This document shows, piece by piece, positions 25,796 to 35,100 of a DNA stretch of 64,000 bases. The stretch's first letter is position 1. Every line of letters begins with the position of its first letter. Origin of the DNA: Streptomyces mobaraensis (lineage in GTDB: Bacteria > Actinomycetota > Actinomycetes > Streptomycetales > Streptomycetaceae); contig NZ_CP083590.1 in assembly GCF_020099395.1 (NCBI RefSeq), positions 5,022,001 through 5,086,000 of the forward strand, read 5' to 3'. The position numbers and the translations under genes were made by a program. Under the pieces are notes generated by a model. It was not told the origin of the DNA and searched no databases. It saw only the letters and a list, made by a program, of their open reading frames with translations.

Positions 25796-28700
25796 ATGCT
25801 CGAACCCACTGAGCCCATGGAATCCGGGAACGCGCACGACGCGCCCGGGAACGACACCACCAGCGCGTCGCCGGCCACCGGCGGCGCGACCGGGAGCCCC
25901 AGCGACACGCTGCCTCCGCGCCGCCGTCGCCGGGTGGCCTCCCGCCCGGCCGGCCCGCCGGTGACCGACGCCGCCGACGGCGCGTCCGAGGCGTCCGGGG
26001 CCGCTTCCGTCGCCCCGGAGCCGGCCGCCGAGCCCGCCGCTCCGGCGCGCTCGCGCCGCCGTGCGACCCGCGCCGCGGCCACGGCTGAGAAGGCCGAGAC
26101 CCCTGAGACCCCTGAGAACACCGTCGAGGCCGCTGCCGAGGCGCCCGCCACGCCGGCGCGTCCGCGTCGCCGTGCCGTCCGCAAGGCCGGCGGACCGGCC
26201 GAGGCCGTCGCCCCGCAGCCCGCCGACGACACGAGCGCCGCCGAGCCCGCCGCCGAGCCGGCCCAGTCGTCCGAGGCGCCGGCCACCCCGGCGCGTCCGC
26301 GCCGCCGGGCGACGCGCAAGGTCACGAGCCCCGTCGTGGGCACCGGTGAGGCGTCCGCCCCGGCCGAGCCGGCCGCCGAGCCCGAGGCCGCGCCCGCCGT
26401 GGAGGCGGAGACCGAGACCCCGGCCCGTCCGCGTCGTCGCGCGGTCCGCCGGGCCGGCGCTCCCGCGGGTCCGCCGCGTGCCGCTGCCGAGACCGAGGCC
26501 GCTGTGATCGCCGATCCGGCCGCCGCGCCCGCCGCCGAGGCCGTCGAGCCCGTGGAGCACGTCGAGCCGGTCGAGGAGGCCGCGCCCGCCGCCCCGGCGC
26601 GTACGCGTCGGCGTGCTGTCCGTCCGGTGGCCGCGCCTGTCGTTCCGGTCGAGGACGAGGTCGAGGAGCCGGAAGAGCCGGAAGAGGCCGAGGAGCCGGA
26701 AGAGGACGCGGAGGCCGAGGCGGTCGTCGAGGCGCCCGTCGAGCCGGTGCGTCCGGCCCGGACCCGTCGCCGGGCGACCCGCGCGGCCGGCAGCGCCGCC
26801 GCCGAGGCCGCGCCGGAGCCGGCGGAGGCGCCCGCCGCCGAGCCCGTGGCCGAGGAGCCGCGCGCCCGCCGCACCCGCCGTCGGGCCGGTGCTGTCGAGG
26901 GCGCGGAGGCGCCCGCCGCCGAGCCGGCCGTCGCCGAGGAGGAGCCGCGGTCCCGCCGTACGCGCCGCCGGGCCGTGAGCGCCGAGGCCGAGCAGCAGGC
27001 CGCCACCGAGGCCGCCGCGCCCGTCGAGGAGGCCGCCCCGGGCCGTACGCGCCGCCGGGCGGTGCGCCCGCCGACCGCCGTGTTCCAGGCGCCGGTGTTC
27101 ACCGAGCCGATGTTCCAGACGCCGGAGTCCGCCGCCGCCGCGTACGCGGCCGAGGAGCGGACGGTCGTGGAGCCCGCCGCGGAGGAGGCCGAGCCGGCCA
27201 CGTCCGGCCGTCGCCGTCGCCGCCGTCGGGGCGAGCCCGCGGAGCCCGTCGAGGCGGCCGAGACCGTCGTGACCGCCGGTGAGCCCGAGGCCGAGGAGGC
27301 CGAGGAGGCGGAGACCGCCGAGGGTGCCGCCGAGGACGAGGAGCAGGGCGAGCGCCCCTCGCGCCGTCGCCGTCGGGGCGGCCGTCGCCGTCGCCGCGGT
27401 GAGGCCGCGGACGCCGAGGCCGAGGGCGAGACCGAGGGCGAGGAGCCGGAAGAGGCCGAGGAGGCCGAGCAGGCCGACGACGAGGGTGCCGAGGCCGAGG
27501 AGTCCGGCGCCGAGTCCGGCGGTTCGACCGCGGGCAGCCGCCGTCGTCGCCGTCGCCGTCGCCGGTCCGGCGAGGCGATGGAGGACGGACAGGCCGTCGA
27601 CGACCCGGAGCGGACCGTCGTCAAGGTCCGCGAGCCGCGCGACCGCCTCAAGGAGGGCGGCACCGGTTTCGACGAGGTCCAGTCCATCAAGGGCTCGACC
27701 CGTATGGAGGCCAAGAAGCAGCGCCGCCGCGAGGGGCGCGAGCAGGGCCGCCGCCGGGTGCCGATCATCACCGAGGCCGAGTTCCTGGCGCGCCGCGAGG
27801 CCGTCGAGCGCGTGATGGTCGTCCGCCAGAACGGCGACCGGACGCAGATCGGCGTGCTGGAGGACAACGTCCTCGTCGAGCACTTCGTCAACAAGGAGCA
27901 GGCCACCAGCTACGTCGGCAACGTCTACCTGGGCAAGGTCCAGAACGTGCTGCCGTCGATGGAGGCCGCGTTCGTCGACATCGGCAAGGGCCGCAACGCC
28001 GTCCTCTACGCCGGTGAGGTCAACTTCGACGCGCTCGGCATGGGCAACGGCCCGCGCCGCATCGAGTCCGCGCTGAAGTCCGGCCAGTCCGTGCTCGTCC
28101 AGGTCACCAAGGACCCGATCGGCCACAAGGGCGCCCGCCTGACCAGCCAGGTCTCGCTGCCCGGCCGCTACCTGGTCTACGTGCCCGAGGGCTCGATGAC
28201 CGGCATCAGCCGGAAGCTGCCCGACACCGAGCGGGCGCGCCTGAAGCAGATCCTCAAGAAGATCGTCCCCGAGGACGCCGGCGTGATCGTGCGCACCGCG
28301 GCCGAGGGCGCGAGCGAGGACGAGCTGCGCCGTGACGTCGAGCGGCTGCAGGCGCAGTGGGAGGACATCCAGAAGAAGTCCAAGATGATCTCCACCAGCT
28401 CGCCGAGCCTGCTGTACGGCGAGCCGGACATGACCGTCCGGGTGGTCCGCGACATCTTCAACGAGGACTTCTCCAAGGTCATCGTGAGCGGCGAGGGCGC
28501 TTGGGAGACCATCCACGGGTACGTCTCGCACGTCGCGCCCGACCTGGTGGACCGGCTGCAGAAGTGGACGTCGGACGTCGACGTCTTCGCCACGTATCGG
28601 ATCGACGAGCAGCTGATGAAGGCGCTGGACCGCAAGGTCTGGCTGCCGAGCGGCGGTTCGCTCGTCATCGACCGGACCGAGGCGATGGTCGTCGTCGACG

Positions 28701-30016
28701 TCAACACCGGCAAGTTCACCGGCCAGGGCGGCAACCTGGAGGAGACGGTCACCAGGAACAACCTGGAGGCGGCCGAGGAGATCGTGCGCCAGCTGCGGCT
28801 GCGCGACCTCGGCGGCATCATCGTGATCGACTTCATCGACATGGTGCTGGAGTCCAACCGGGACCTGGTGCTGCGGCGCCTGCTGGAGTGCCTGGGCCGG
28901 GACCGGACGAAGCACCAGGTCGCCGAGGTGACCTCGCTGGGTCTGGTGCAGATGACCCGCAAGCGGGTCGGGCAGGGGCTGCTGGAGTCCTTCTCCGAGT
29001 CGTGCGTCCACTGCAACGGCCGGGGTGTCATCGTCCACATGGACCAGCCGACGTCGGTCGGCGGCGGTGGGGGCGGCGGCAAGCGCGGCAAGAAGCGGGG
29101 CGGCGGCAAGGGTGGCGCCGGAACCGCGGAGGTCACGGAGTCCGTCGAGTCCGCCGAGTCCGCCGAGGAGACCCTGGAGGAGCCTTCGGCTCCCGAGTTG
29201 GAGCCGGCGCCGGTGACCGAGGCGGAGCTGGTGCCGTCGGTCGGCGGGGACGAGGACGAGTGGTTCTCCAGCCCGGCCGAGGCGGAGGCCGCCGCGGCGA
29301 CCCGTGGCGGCCGTGGCCGCCGCCGGGCGACCCGGAAGGCGTCCGCGCCGGCGGGTGCGCCGAAGCGGGCCGAGCGGGCTGAGCGGGCCGAGCGCATGGA
29401 GCGGGCCGAGGCTGAGCGGGCGGAGGCGGAGGCGGTCGAGCCGGCGGCGGAAGCCGTCGTCGAGCCGGTCGTGGAGGCCGCTGCCGAGGCCGTCGTCGAG
29501 CCGGTGGCCGAGACGGTCGTCGAGCCCGTCGCGGAGCCCGTCGTCGAGCCGGAGCCCGCTCCGGCTGCGCCCGCCCGTCCGCGCCGTCGCGCGACCCGGA
29601 AGGTCACCGCTCCGGCGGGGCCGCCCGCGGGCGCCGAGGAGGCGGCCGTGGTCGTCGTCACCGCTCCCGCGGCGGTCGAGACCGCTCCGGAGGCCGTGCA
29701 GGCGACCGCGGTGGCCGAGACCGGCGAGGCTCTGGTGACGCCGGAGACGCCGGAGGCGGCCGAGACGGTGGTGGAGGAGCCTTCGGAGTCCGAGGCGGCT
29801 CCGGCCAAGAAGACGGCCCGTAAGACGGCCGCCAAGAAGGCCACCACCAAGAAGGCGGCCGCGAAGAAGACGACCACCGCCAAGAAGGCCGTGGCCAAGA
29901 AGACGGCTGCCAAGTCGACGACCGCCAAGAAGGCGGCCACGACCAAGAAGGCGGCCACGAAGAAGACGGCTGCGAAGAAGGCGCCGGCCAAGAAGGCCGT
30001 GGCTTCGGAGGAGTAA
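25796..30016 (+). CDS. rne: Ribonuclease E/G with long Arg-rich and Ala/Glu-rich arms
   Basis: RNase E cleaves single-stranded AU-rich RNA and scaffolds the degradosome. In this 1406-residue protein the catalytic core is central: S1 domain (NGDRTQIGVLEDNVLVEHFV onward, about 670-790), the DNase I-like catalytic part with VVVDVNTGKFTG and IVIDFIDM (about 960-1020), and the zinc-link Cys pair CVHCNGRG (about 1070). The first ~650 residues are disordered Ala/Glu/Pro sequence with about ten RxRRRA(T/V)R motifs. The C-terminus has two more such motifs and a histone-H1-like Lys tail (AAKKATTKKAAAKK). The core lies in mid-protein, as is typical of Streptomyces. ATG 25796 follows GGGAGAA. Confidence 0.95.
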   Translation: MLEPTEPMESGNAHDAPGNDTTSASPATGGATGSPSDTLPPRRRRRVASRPAGPPVTDAADGASEASGAASVAPEPAAEPAAPARSRRRATRAAATAEKAETPETPENTVEAAAEAPATPARPRRRAVRKAGGPAEAVAPQPADDTSAAEPAAEPAQSSEAPATPARPRRRATRKVTSPVVGTGEASAPAEPAAEPEAAPAVEAETETPARPRRRAVRRAGAPAGPPRAAAETEAAVIADPAAAPAAEAVEPVEHVEPVEEAAPAAPARTRRRAVRPVAAPVVPVEDEVEEPEEPEEAEEPEEDAEAEAVVEAPVEPVRPARTRRRATRAAGSAAAEAAPEPAEAPAAEPVAEEPRARRTRRRAGAVEGAEAPAAEPAVAEEEPRSRRTRRRAVSAEAEQQAATEAAAPVEEAAPGRTRRRAVRPPTAVFQAPVFTEPMFQTPESAAAAYAAEERTVVEPAAEEAEPATSGRRRRRRRGEPAEPVEAAETVVTAGEPEAEEAEEAETAEGAAEDEEQGERPSRRRRRGGRRRRRGEAADAEAEGETEGEEPEEAEEAEQADDEGAEAEESGAESGGSTAGSRRRRRRRRRSGEAMEDGQAVDDPERTVVKVREPRDRLKEGGTGFDEVQSIKGSTRMEAKKQRRREGREQGRRRVPIITEAEFLARREAVERVMVVRQNGDRTQIGVLEDNVLVEHFVNKEQATSYVGNVYLGKVQNVLPSMEAAFVDIGKGRNAVLYAGEVNFDALGMGNGPRRIESALKSGQSVLVQVTKDPIGHKGARLTSQVSLPGRYLVYVPEGSMTGISRKLPDTERARLKQILKKIVPEDAGVIVRTAAEGASEDELRRDVERLQAQWEDIQKKSKMISTSSPSLLYGEPDMTVRVVRDIFNEDFSKVIVSGEGAWETIHGYVSHVAPDLVDRLQKWTSDVDVFATYRIDEQLMKALDRKVWLPSGGSLVIDRTEAMVVVDVNTGKFTGQGGNLEETVTRNNLEAAEEIVRQLRLRDLGGIIVIDFIDMVLESNRDLVLRRLLECLGRDRTKHQVAEVTSLGLVQMTRKRVGQGLLESFSESCVHCNGRGVIVHMDQPTSVGGGGGGGKRGKKRGGGKGGAGTAEVTESVESAESAEETLEEPSAPELEPAPVTEAELVPSVGGDEDEWFSSPAEAEAAAATRGGRGRRRATRKASAPAGAPKRAERAERAERMERAEAERAEAEAVEPAAEAVVEPVVEAAAEAVVEPVAETVVEPVAEPVVEPEPAPAAPARPRRRATRKVTAPAGPPAGAEEAAVVVVTAPAAVETAPEAVQATAVAETGEALVTPETPEAAETVVEEPSESEAAPAKKTARKTAAKKATTKKAAAKKTTTAKKAVAKKTAAKSTTAKKAATTKKAATKKTAAKKAPAKKAVASEE

Positions 30017-30024
30017 GGGTCCGC

Positions 30025-30145
30025 CCTGGAGGGGCGGGATGGGGGTGTGCCCCTGTCCCGCCCCTTCGCCGTTTCCTGAGGGCTCCGCCCCCAGACCCCC
30101 GTGATCGCGGCTTCGCCGCTCGTCCTCAAGCGCCGGACGGGCTGA
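30025..30145. repeat. Dispersed palindromic repeat, half copy C (gap 30017-30334)
   Basis: Only the left arm of the family is present (CCGTTTCCTGAGGGCTCCGC ... GCCGGACGGGCTGAG). The other half is replaced by the rplU promoter. The rest of the 318-bp gap holds the promoter and a structured rplU leader. Confidence 0.65.
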
Positions 30146-30158
30146 GTGCAGGCCCGGT

Positions 30159-30187
30159 TTGACCCCTTGCCTGGGGCCCCGTAACCT
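30159..30187 (+). promoter_or_regulatory. Promoter of rplU-rpmA
   Basis: TTGACC (30159-30164) and TAACCT (30182-30187) are separated by 17 bp, the best consensus-like promoter in the window. The predicted leader is about 140 nt. Confidence 0.7.
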
Positions 30188-30194
30188 TGCCTTT

Positions 30195-30334
30195 CGGCGT
30201 CTGTACGCCTACCCCTGAGCAAATCCCTCCCGGCCTCGCCGGGAGAGGCCGCTCATCCACTCGGAGAGCACGGGCTCCGCCCGTCTGAGCGGCTGGCATC
30301 AGAGGTCCCGATTACTAGCGAGAGTGAGATCCGC
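30195..30334 (+). promoter_or_regulatory. Structured 5' leader of rplU-rpmA
   Basis: The leader contains a strong hairpin (CTCCCGG-CCT-CGCCGGGAG region, about 30226-30245) and further GC stems around GCACGGGCTCCGCCCGT. Ribosomal-protein leaders often bind the protein product for autoregulation. That role here is inferred only from position and structure. Confidence 0.4.
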
Positions 30335-30655
30335 GTGTACGCAGTCGTGCGTAGCGGTGGTCGTCAGCACAAGGTTGCTGTCGGCGACATCGTCGAGGTT
30401 GACAAGATTTCCGACGGCAAGGTGGGCGACGCGGTCGAGCTCTCGACGCTGCTCGTCGTCGACGGCGAGTCCGTCACCAGCGACCCGTGGGTCCTGGCGG
30501 GCATCAAGGTTCAGGCCGAGATCGTGGACCACCACAAGGGTGCCAAGATCGACATCCTGAAGTACAAGAACAAGACCGGTTACCGCAAGCGGATTGGTCA
30601 CCGCCAGCAGTACACCGCGCTGAAGATCACCGGCATCCCGACGGCCGCGAAGTAA
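30335..30655 (+). CDS. rplU: 50S ribosomal protein L21
   Basis: L21 binds 23S rRNA domain VI region and L20. The 106-residue protein is full length, starting at GTG 30335 ([14 protein letters not shown]). The C-terminal [19 protein letters not shown] element is conserved ([12 protein letters not shown]). It is first in the rplU-rpmA-obg set, 14 bp before rpmA. Confidence 0.97.
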   Translation: MYAVVRSGGRQHKVAVGDIVEVDKISDGKVGDAVELSTLLVVDGESVTSDPWVLAGIKVQAEIVDHHKGAKIDILKYKNKTGYRKRIGHRQQYTALKITGIPTAAK

Positions 30656-30669
30656 GGGACTGAGGAGAC

Positions 30670-30924
30670 ATGGCACACAAGAAGGGCGCATCGTCCACCC
30701 GGAACGGTCGCGACTCCAATGCTCAGCGGCTCGGCGTGAAGCGCTTCGGCGGTCAGGTCGTCAGCGCCGGTGAGATCCTGGTCCGCCAGCGTGGCACCCA
30801 CTTCCACCCGGGTGCCGGTGTCGGTCGCGGTGGCGACGACACGCTGTTCGCGCTGAACGCCGGTGCGGTGCAGTTCGGCACCCACCGTGGCCGCAAGGTC
30901 GTCAACATCGTTCCGGTCGCCTGA
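30670..30924 (+). CDS. rpmA: 50S ribosomal protein L27
   Basis: L27 reaches the peptidyl transferase centre through its N-terminal tail. The 84-residue protein begins [20 protein letters not shown] and has the conserved [10 protein letters not shown] segment. There is no cleavable N-terminal extension of the Firmicutes type. ATG 30670 follows TGAGGAG. Confidence 0.97.
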   Translation: MAHKKGASSTRNGRDSNAQRLGVKRFGGQVVSAGEILVRQRGTHFHPGAGVGRGGDDTLFALNAGAVQFGTHRGRKVVNIVPVA

Positions 30925-30955
30925 TCTTCCGATCACGGTTTCCGTAGAGCGATAC

Positions 30956-31005
30956 AGCGAGGGCGGACCTCCCTTCCCCTGCGGGGAAGCGGGTCCGCCC
31001 TCGCT
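30956..31005 (+). terminator. Hairpin between rpmA and obg
   Basis: A perfect 14-bp stem (AGCGAGGGCGGACC / GGTCCGCCCTCGCT) with a structured loop lies 31 bp after the rpmA stop. It should lower read-through from the highly expressed ribosomal genes into obg. Confidence 0.75.
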
Positions 31006-31052
31006 GCGTTACAACAGACAAACCCCCACCTACGTATCGGAGGCAACCCGCT

Positions 31053-32492
31053 ATGACCACCTTCGTGGACCGCGTCGAGCTGCATGTCGCCGCGGGTAAC
31101 GGAGGCCATGGCTGCGCCTCCGTGCACCGTGAGAAATTCAAGCCGCTCGGCGGCCCGGACGGCGGCAACGGCGGCCGCGGCGGCGACGTGATCCTGGTCG
31201 TCGACCAGTCCGTCACCACGCTGCTGGACTACCACCACAGCCCGCACCGCAAGGCCACCAACGGCAAGCCCGGCGAGGGCGGCAACCGCTCCGGCAAGGA
31301 CGGCCAGGACCTGGTCCTGGCGGTGCCGGACGGCACCGTCGTGCTCGACCGGCGCGGCAACGTCCTCGCGGACCTCGTCGGCCAGGGCACCACCTTCATC
31401 GCCGCCCAGGGCGGCCGCGGCGGCCTCGGCAACGCGGCGCTCGCCTCGGCCCGCCGCAAGGCGCCCGGCTTCGCGCTGCTCGGCGAGCCCGGCGACGTCC
31501 AGGACATCGTCCTGGAGCTGAAGACCGTCGCCGACGTGGCGCTCGTCGGCTACCCGAGCGCCGGCAAGTCCTCGCTGATCTCGGTGCTCTCCGCCGCGAA
31601 GCCGAAGATCGCCGACTACCCGTTCACCACGCTCGTCCCGAACCTCGGCGTCGTGACGGCCGGCTCGACCGTCTACACCATCGCCGACGTCCCCGGCCTG
31701 ATCCCCGGCGCCAGCCAGGGCAAGGGGCTGGGCCTGGAGTTCCTGCGGCACGTCGAGCGCTGCTCGGTGCTGGTGCACGTGCTGGACACGGCGACGCTGG
31801 AGTCCGAGCGCGACCCGCTGAGCGACCTCGACGTCATCGAGGCGGAGCTCAAGGAGTACGGCGGGCTGGAGAACCGGCCGCGGATCGTCGTCCTCAACAA
31901 GGTCGACATCCCCGACGGCCAGGACCTCGCCGACATGATCCGTCCCGACCTGGAGGCCCGCGGTCTGCGCGTCTTCGAGGTGTCGGCCGTCTCCCGGCAG
32001 GGCCTCAAGGAGCTGTCCTTCGCGCTCGCCGGCATCGTCGCCGAGGCACGCGCCGCCAAGCCCAAGGAGGAGGCGACCCGCATCGTCATCCGGCCGAAGG
32101 CCGTGGACGACGCCGGCTTCACCGTCACCCTGGAGGACGACGGCATCTACCGCGTGCGCGGCGAGAAGCCCGAGCGGTGGGTGCGGCAGACCGACTTCAA
32201 CAACGACGAGGCCGTCGGCTACCTGGCCGACCGCCTCAACCGCCTCGGCGTCGAGGAGGAGCTGATGAAGGCCGGTGCCCGCGCGGGCGACGGCGTCGCC
32301 ATCGGCTCCGAGGAGAACGCGGTCGTCTTCGACTGGGAGCCGACGATGGCCGCCGGCGCGGAGATGCTCGGTCGTCGTGGCGAGGACCATCGGCTGGAGG
32401 CGCCGCGGCCTGCGGCGCAGCGGCGGCGGGACAAGCAGGCCGAGCGGGACGAGGCGGAGCAGGAGTATCAGGGGTTCGATCCGTTCGCGTAA
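31053..32492 (+). CDS. obg: GTPase Obg/CgtA
   Basis: Obg is an essential ribosome-associated GTPase; in S. coelicolor it also controls aerial mycelium and sporulation (established). The 479-residue protein has a Gly-rich Obg fold (about 1-158; [21 protein letters not shown]). The G domain shows G1 [11 protein letters not shown]2 [13 protein letters not shown]3 [10 protein letters not shown]4 NKVD and a G5 SAVS. A C-terminal OCT domain is followed by an acidic tail ([11 protein letters not shown]). ATG 31053 follows GGAGG. Confidence 0.96.
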   Translation: MTTFVDRVELHVAAGNGGHGCASVHREKFKPLGGPDGGNGGRGGDVILVVDQSVTTLLDYHHSPHRKATNGKPGEGGNRSGKDGQDLVLAVPDGTVVLDRRGNVLADLVGQGTTFIAAQGGRGGLGNAALASARRKAPGFALLGEPGDVQDIVLELKTVADVALVGYPSAGKSSLISVLSAAKPKIADYPFTTLVPNLGVVTAGSTVYTIADVPGLIPGASQGKGLGLEFLRHVERCSVLVHVLDTATLESERDPLSDLDVIEAELKEYGGLENRPRIVVLNKVDIPDGQDLADMIRPDLEARGLRVFEVSAVSRQGLKELSFALAGIVAEARAAKPKEEATRIVIRPKAVDDAGFTVTLEDDGIYRVRGEKPERWVRQTDFNNDEAVGYLADRLNRLGVEEELMKAGARAGDGVAIGSEENAVVFDWEPTMAAGAEMLGRRGEDHRLEAPRPAAQRRRDKQAERDEAEQEYQGFDPFA

Positions 32493-32504
32493 CGGTGCGG
32501 CGCC

Positions 32505-32745
32505 CTGCGGGGCGGGTCGGGGGTTTGTGCCCCTGGCCCGCCCCTTCGCCGTTTCCTGGGGGCGAGCTCCCAGACCCCCTTTCGCGGCTTCGCCGCTCGT
32601 CCTCAAACGCCGGACGGGCTGAAATCAGCCCGTCCGGCGTTTGAGGACAACCGCGCGGAGCGCGGTTTCGGGGGTGCGGGGGCTTGCCCCCGCAAGAAAC
32701 GGAGAAAGGGCGGGACCGGGGCAACCCCCAGTCCCGCCCTCACGC
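32505..32745. repeat. Dispersed palindromic repeat, copy D
   Basis: Between convergent obg and the TagF-like gene lies the best copy of the family. It has a perfect 24-bp inverted repeat with a 2-nt loop (32599-32622 / 32625-32648), flanked by arms matching copies A and B. No gene is present in this 267-bp gap. A bidirectional terminator role is plausible. Confidence 0.8.
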
Positions 32746-32759
32746 ACGTGAGAACCGCG

Positions 32760-34913
32760 TCAGCGCCCCTGTGCGGGGCTGAACCAGTCGCCCCCGCCCC
32801 CGGCGGCCGGGGACGGCTCCTCGCCCGGGAGAAGGGCGCCGGCGCCCTCGCGCTGGCCCGGAATCTCCGACGCCGCCCGCGCGGCGACCCGCGCCGCGCG
32901 CTCGTCGGCCGCGTGGGCCAGGTCCAGGGCCGCCTGGTTGAAGCGGACCAGGGACGGCGGGTCGGACGGGCCGAGCAGCTGGACCTTGAGCTGGGCGCGG
33001 GCCTCGGCGAGGCGGTCCAGGCGCGGGTCGCGGACGGCGGCGAGCAGGGCGCGGACGCCGGAGCCGTCGGGCGTCAGGATCGTGGCCGCGGTGACGGTCG
33101 GGAAGTTCGCGAGGAACTCCTCCTCGCTCATGCCGCTGGTGTTGGCCACCGCGTACGGCTTCTCGCTGATCAGGTAGTCCGAGACGACGCTGGAGACGTC
33201 GCTGATCAGCACGTCGGCCTGGTTGAAGCAGCTGAACAGGGCCGGCCGCGGGCCGGTGACGATCTGGTGCTCCCACTCGGGCAGCGAGGCCCAGTACGCG
33301 GCCTCCCAGGCGGCCGTGGCGGCCTCGACCGCCGCGGACCGGCCCGGCTCGGGGGCGGTCTGGACGAGCATCCGCTCCGCCTCGTCCACGCTGGGGCGGA
33401 AGGTGCTGGTGGTGAGCGCCTGGAGTTCGGCGGTCATCCGCTCCAGCTGGGCGGCGGCCTCCGGGCCGGGGCGCGGGCCCTCGCGGCGCTCGTTGGCCTC
33501 GCGGATCATGTCCTTGATGCGGCGGTTCGCCTCGCCCGCGCGGGGGTCGACGGAGCCGGTCATCGGGTGCGGCTTGTAGAGCAGCCGGACGGCGGGGTCG
33601 GCGAGCAGCTCGCGGACGATGTTCTCGCCGGCCAGCATGACCGAGGTGTTGCCCGGGTTGCCGTCCCAGCCCTCCCAGGTGGGGGCGTACAGCACGGTGG
33701 TGAACGGGCGGGTCGGGGCGCCCGCGTACGGCTGGATCGGCGCCAGCTGCGGACGGCCGACCTCGACGACGTCCCGGTCGTCGACGCCGATGTCGGCGAG
33801 CTGGTAGCGCTCGCGCGCGGCCGGGCCGGCGACCCAGATCTCGTCGTACGCCTTGGAGTACGGGTTGCAGCTGGAGAGCTTGTCGCTCTCGCCGTGGTTG
33901 ATGAAGGCGTGCTTGATCGACGGCATCCGCAGGACCTGCGAGGTCTTGCCGGAGTTCGACGGGTGCAGCAGCACCTTGAGGGTCGACTGCTCCAGGGCCA
34001 TCAGGTGGTGGACCTTGGGGATGCAGACGATCGGGATGTCCGTGGCGTCGATCTTCTTCACCATGAAGCGCTCGCGCAGCACGATGATCGGCTTGCCGTC
34101 GAGCTGGGCGAGCGTGGAGAGCCACATGTTCGCCTGGTAGGCGGAGCTGGTGCCGCCGGAGAAGTACATGCCGACGGTCGGCCGGTAGTCGGCCAGCCAG
34201 CGGTCGAGCCACTCTATGGCCTGCTCGTCGGTGGCGATCCGCTTGGCCGGGCGCAGCCAGCTCGCCAGGTACAGCAGCCCGCCGACGGCGAGGACGAGGG
34301 CCAGGCCGACGCCGGCCATGGCCCCCGCGGCCTTGCCGGTGCCCACGGTGACCAGCAGGCCCACCGTCGCCGGGACGGCGAAGCGGACCAGGCGGCGGCC
34401 GTGCTGGCGGGCCAGGATGCGCGGCGGGGCGGCGGTCAGGTGCAGACCGGACGCGTCGATGTTGCGCGTCACGAACGGCAGGGTGCGCGAGCGGCGGACC
34501 AGGATCGCGACGGCCTGGCAGCCGAGGTGGGCCGCGTAGAAGAGGACGACGCCGACGAAGACCGGCGCGTAGTCGCGCAGCGAGCCGTCGTCGTGCAGCC
34601 GCAGCAGCCCCAGCATGATCACCATGTCGCGCAGCAGCTGCCGCACCATGACGTCGAACCGGACCTTGCCGAGCAGGGCGAGCAGACCGGGGTCGCGGTG
34701 CTGCAGATAGAGATCGAGCGCGAGGCCCGCCGCCGAGGTGGCGATCAAGAGCGGCACGTTGGGCAGCAGCGCGCCCACGAGCTGGAGTACGAACGACACC
34801 AGCATCGCGAGTAGCGCCGCGGCCTGTACGGCTCGGCGGGGGACTGTTCCGGCAGGCACTGGGCGGGCTCCTGGCAGGAGAACTGAGGGATCGGGATGGA
34901 CCGGGTCGGACAC
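32760..34913 (-). CDS. TagF-like CDP-glycerol glycerophosphotransferase family protein
   Basis: This 717-residue protein has four to six N-terminal transmembrane segments (about 25-190; AALLAMLVSFVLQLVGALLP, GVGLALVLAVGGLLYL) and a C-terminal GT-B domain of the TagB/TagF family. Signatures are HPSNSGKTSQVLRMPSIKH, FINHGES (catalytic His), LYAPTWEG, LLYKPHPMTGS and LISDVSSVVSDYL. The family polymerises poly(polyol phosphate) wall polymers. As I recall, the S. coelicolor homologue near the mre cluster was tied to spore cell-wall glycopolymers (PdtA); orthology by position is inference. GTG 34913 is chosen because the frame beyond is divergent to proB and lacks TM or other coding character. Confidence 0.85.
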   Translation of the reverse strand: MSDPVHPDPSVLLPGARPVPAGTVPRRAVQAAALLAMLVSFVLQLVGALLPNVPLLIATSAAGLALDLYLQHRDPGLLALLGKVRFDVMVRQLLRDMVIMLGLLRLHDDGSLRDYAPVFVGVVLFYAAHLGCQAVAILVRRSRTLPFVTRNIDASGLHLTAAPPRILARQHGRRLVRFAVPATVGLLVTVGTGKAAGAMAGVGLALVLAVGGLLYLASWLRPAKRIATDEQAIEWLDRWLADYRPTVGMYFSGGTSSAYQANMWLSTLAQLDGKPIIVLRERFMVKKIDATDIPIVCIPKVHHLMALEQSTLKVLLHPSNSGKTSQVLRMPSIKHAFINHGESDKLSSCNPYSKAYDEIWVAGPAARERYQLADIGVDDRDVVEVGRPQLAPIQPYAGAPTRPFTTVLYAPTWEGWDGNPGNTSVMLAGENIVRELLADPAVRLLYKPHPMTGSVDPRAGEANRRIKDMIREANERREGPRPGPEAAAQLERMTAELQALTTSTFRPSVDEAERMLVQTAPEPGRSAAVEAATAAWEAAYWASLPEWEHQIVTGPRPALFSCFNQADVLISDVSSVVSDYLISEKPYAVANTSGMSEEEFLANFPTVTAATILTPDGSGVRALLAAVRDPRLDRLAEARAQLKVQLLGPSDPPSLVRFNQAALDLAHAADERAARVAARAASEIPGQREGAGALLPGEEPSPAAGGGGDWFSPAQGR

Positions 34914-35100
34914 GTCATGGGACAACGGTCTGGACAACGGCCGCAACCGACCGTATGACGGCCGCTGGGCCAGGAGCAATCTTCGGTCACGGCAACCGCC
35001 ACAAAATAGGGTCGAACGACCACAATCGTCAGGCGGTAGATTGGCCGTTTCCAGCGGAAGACGGCAGGACCGGCGGGCGAGAGCAGAGGTGCGGAGCACG

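Noticed and set aside
25532..29038. Long open frame antisense to rne
   Set aside because: A mirror of the Ala/Glu/Arg-rich arms of RNase E; Leu/Gly/Arg repeats only, no start context.
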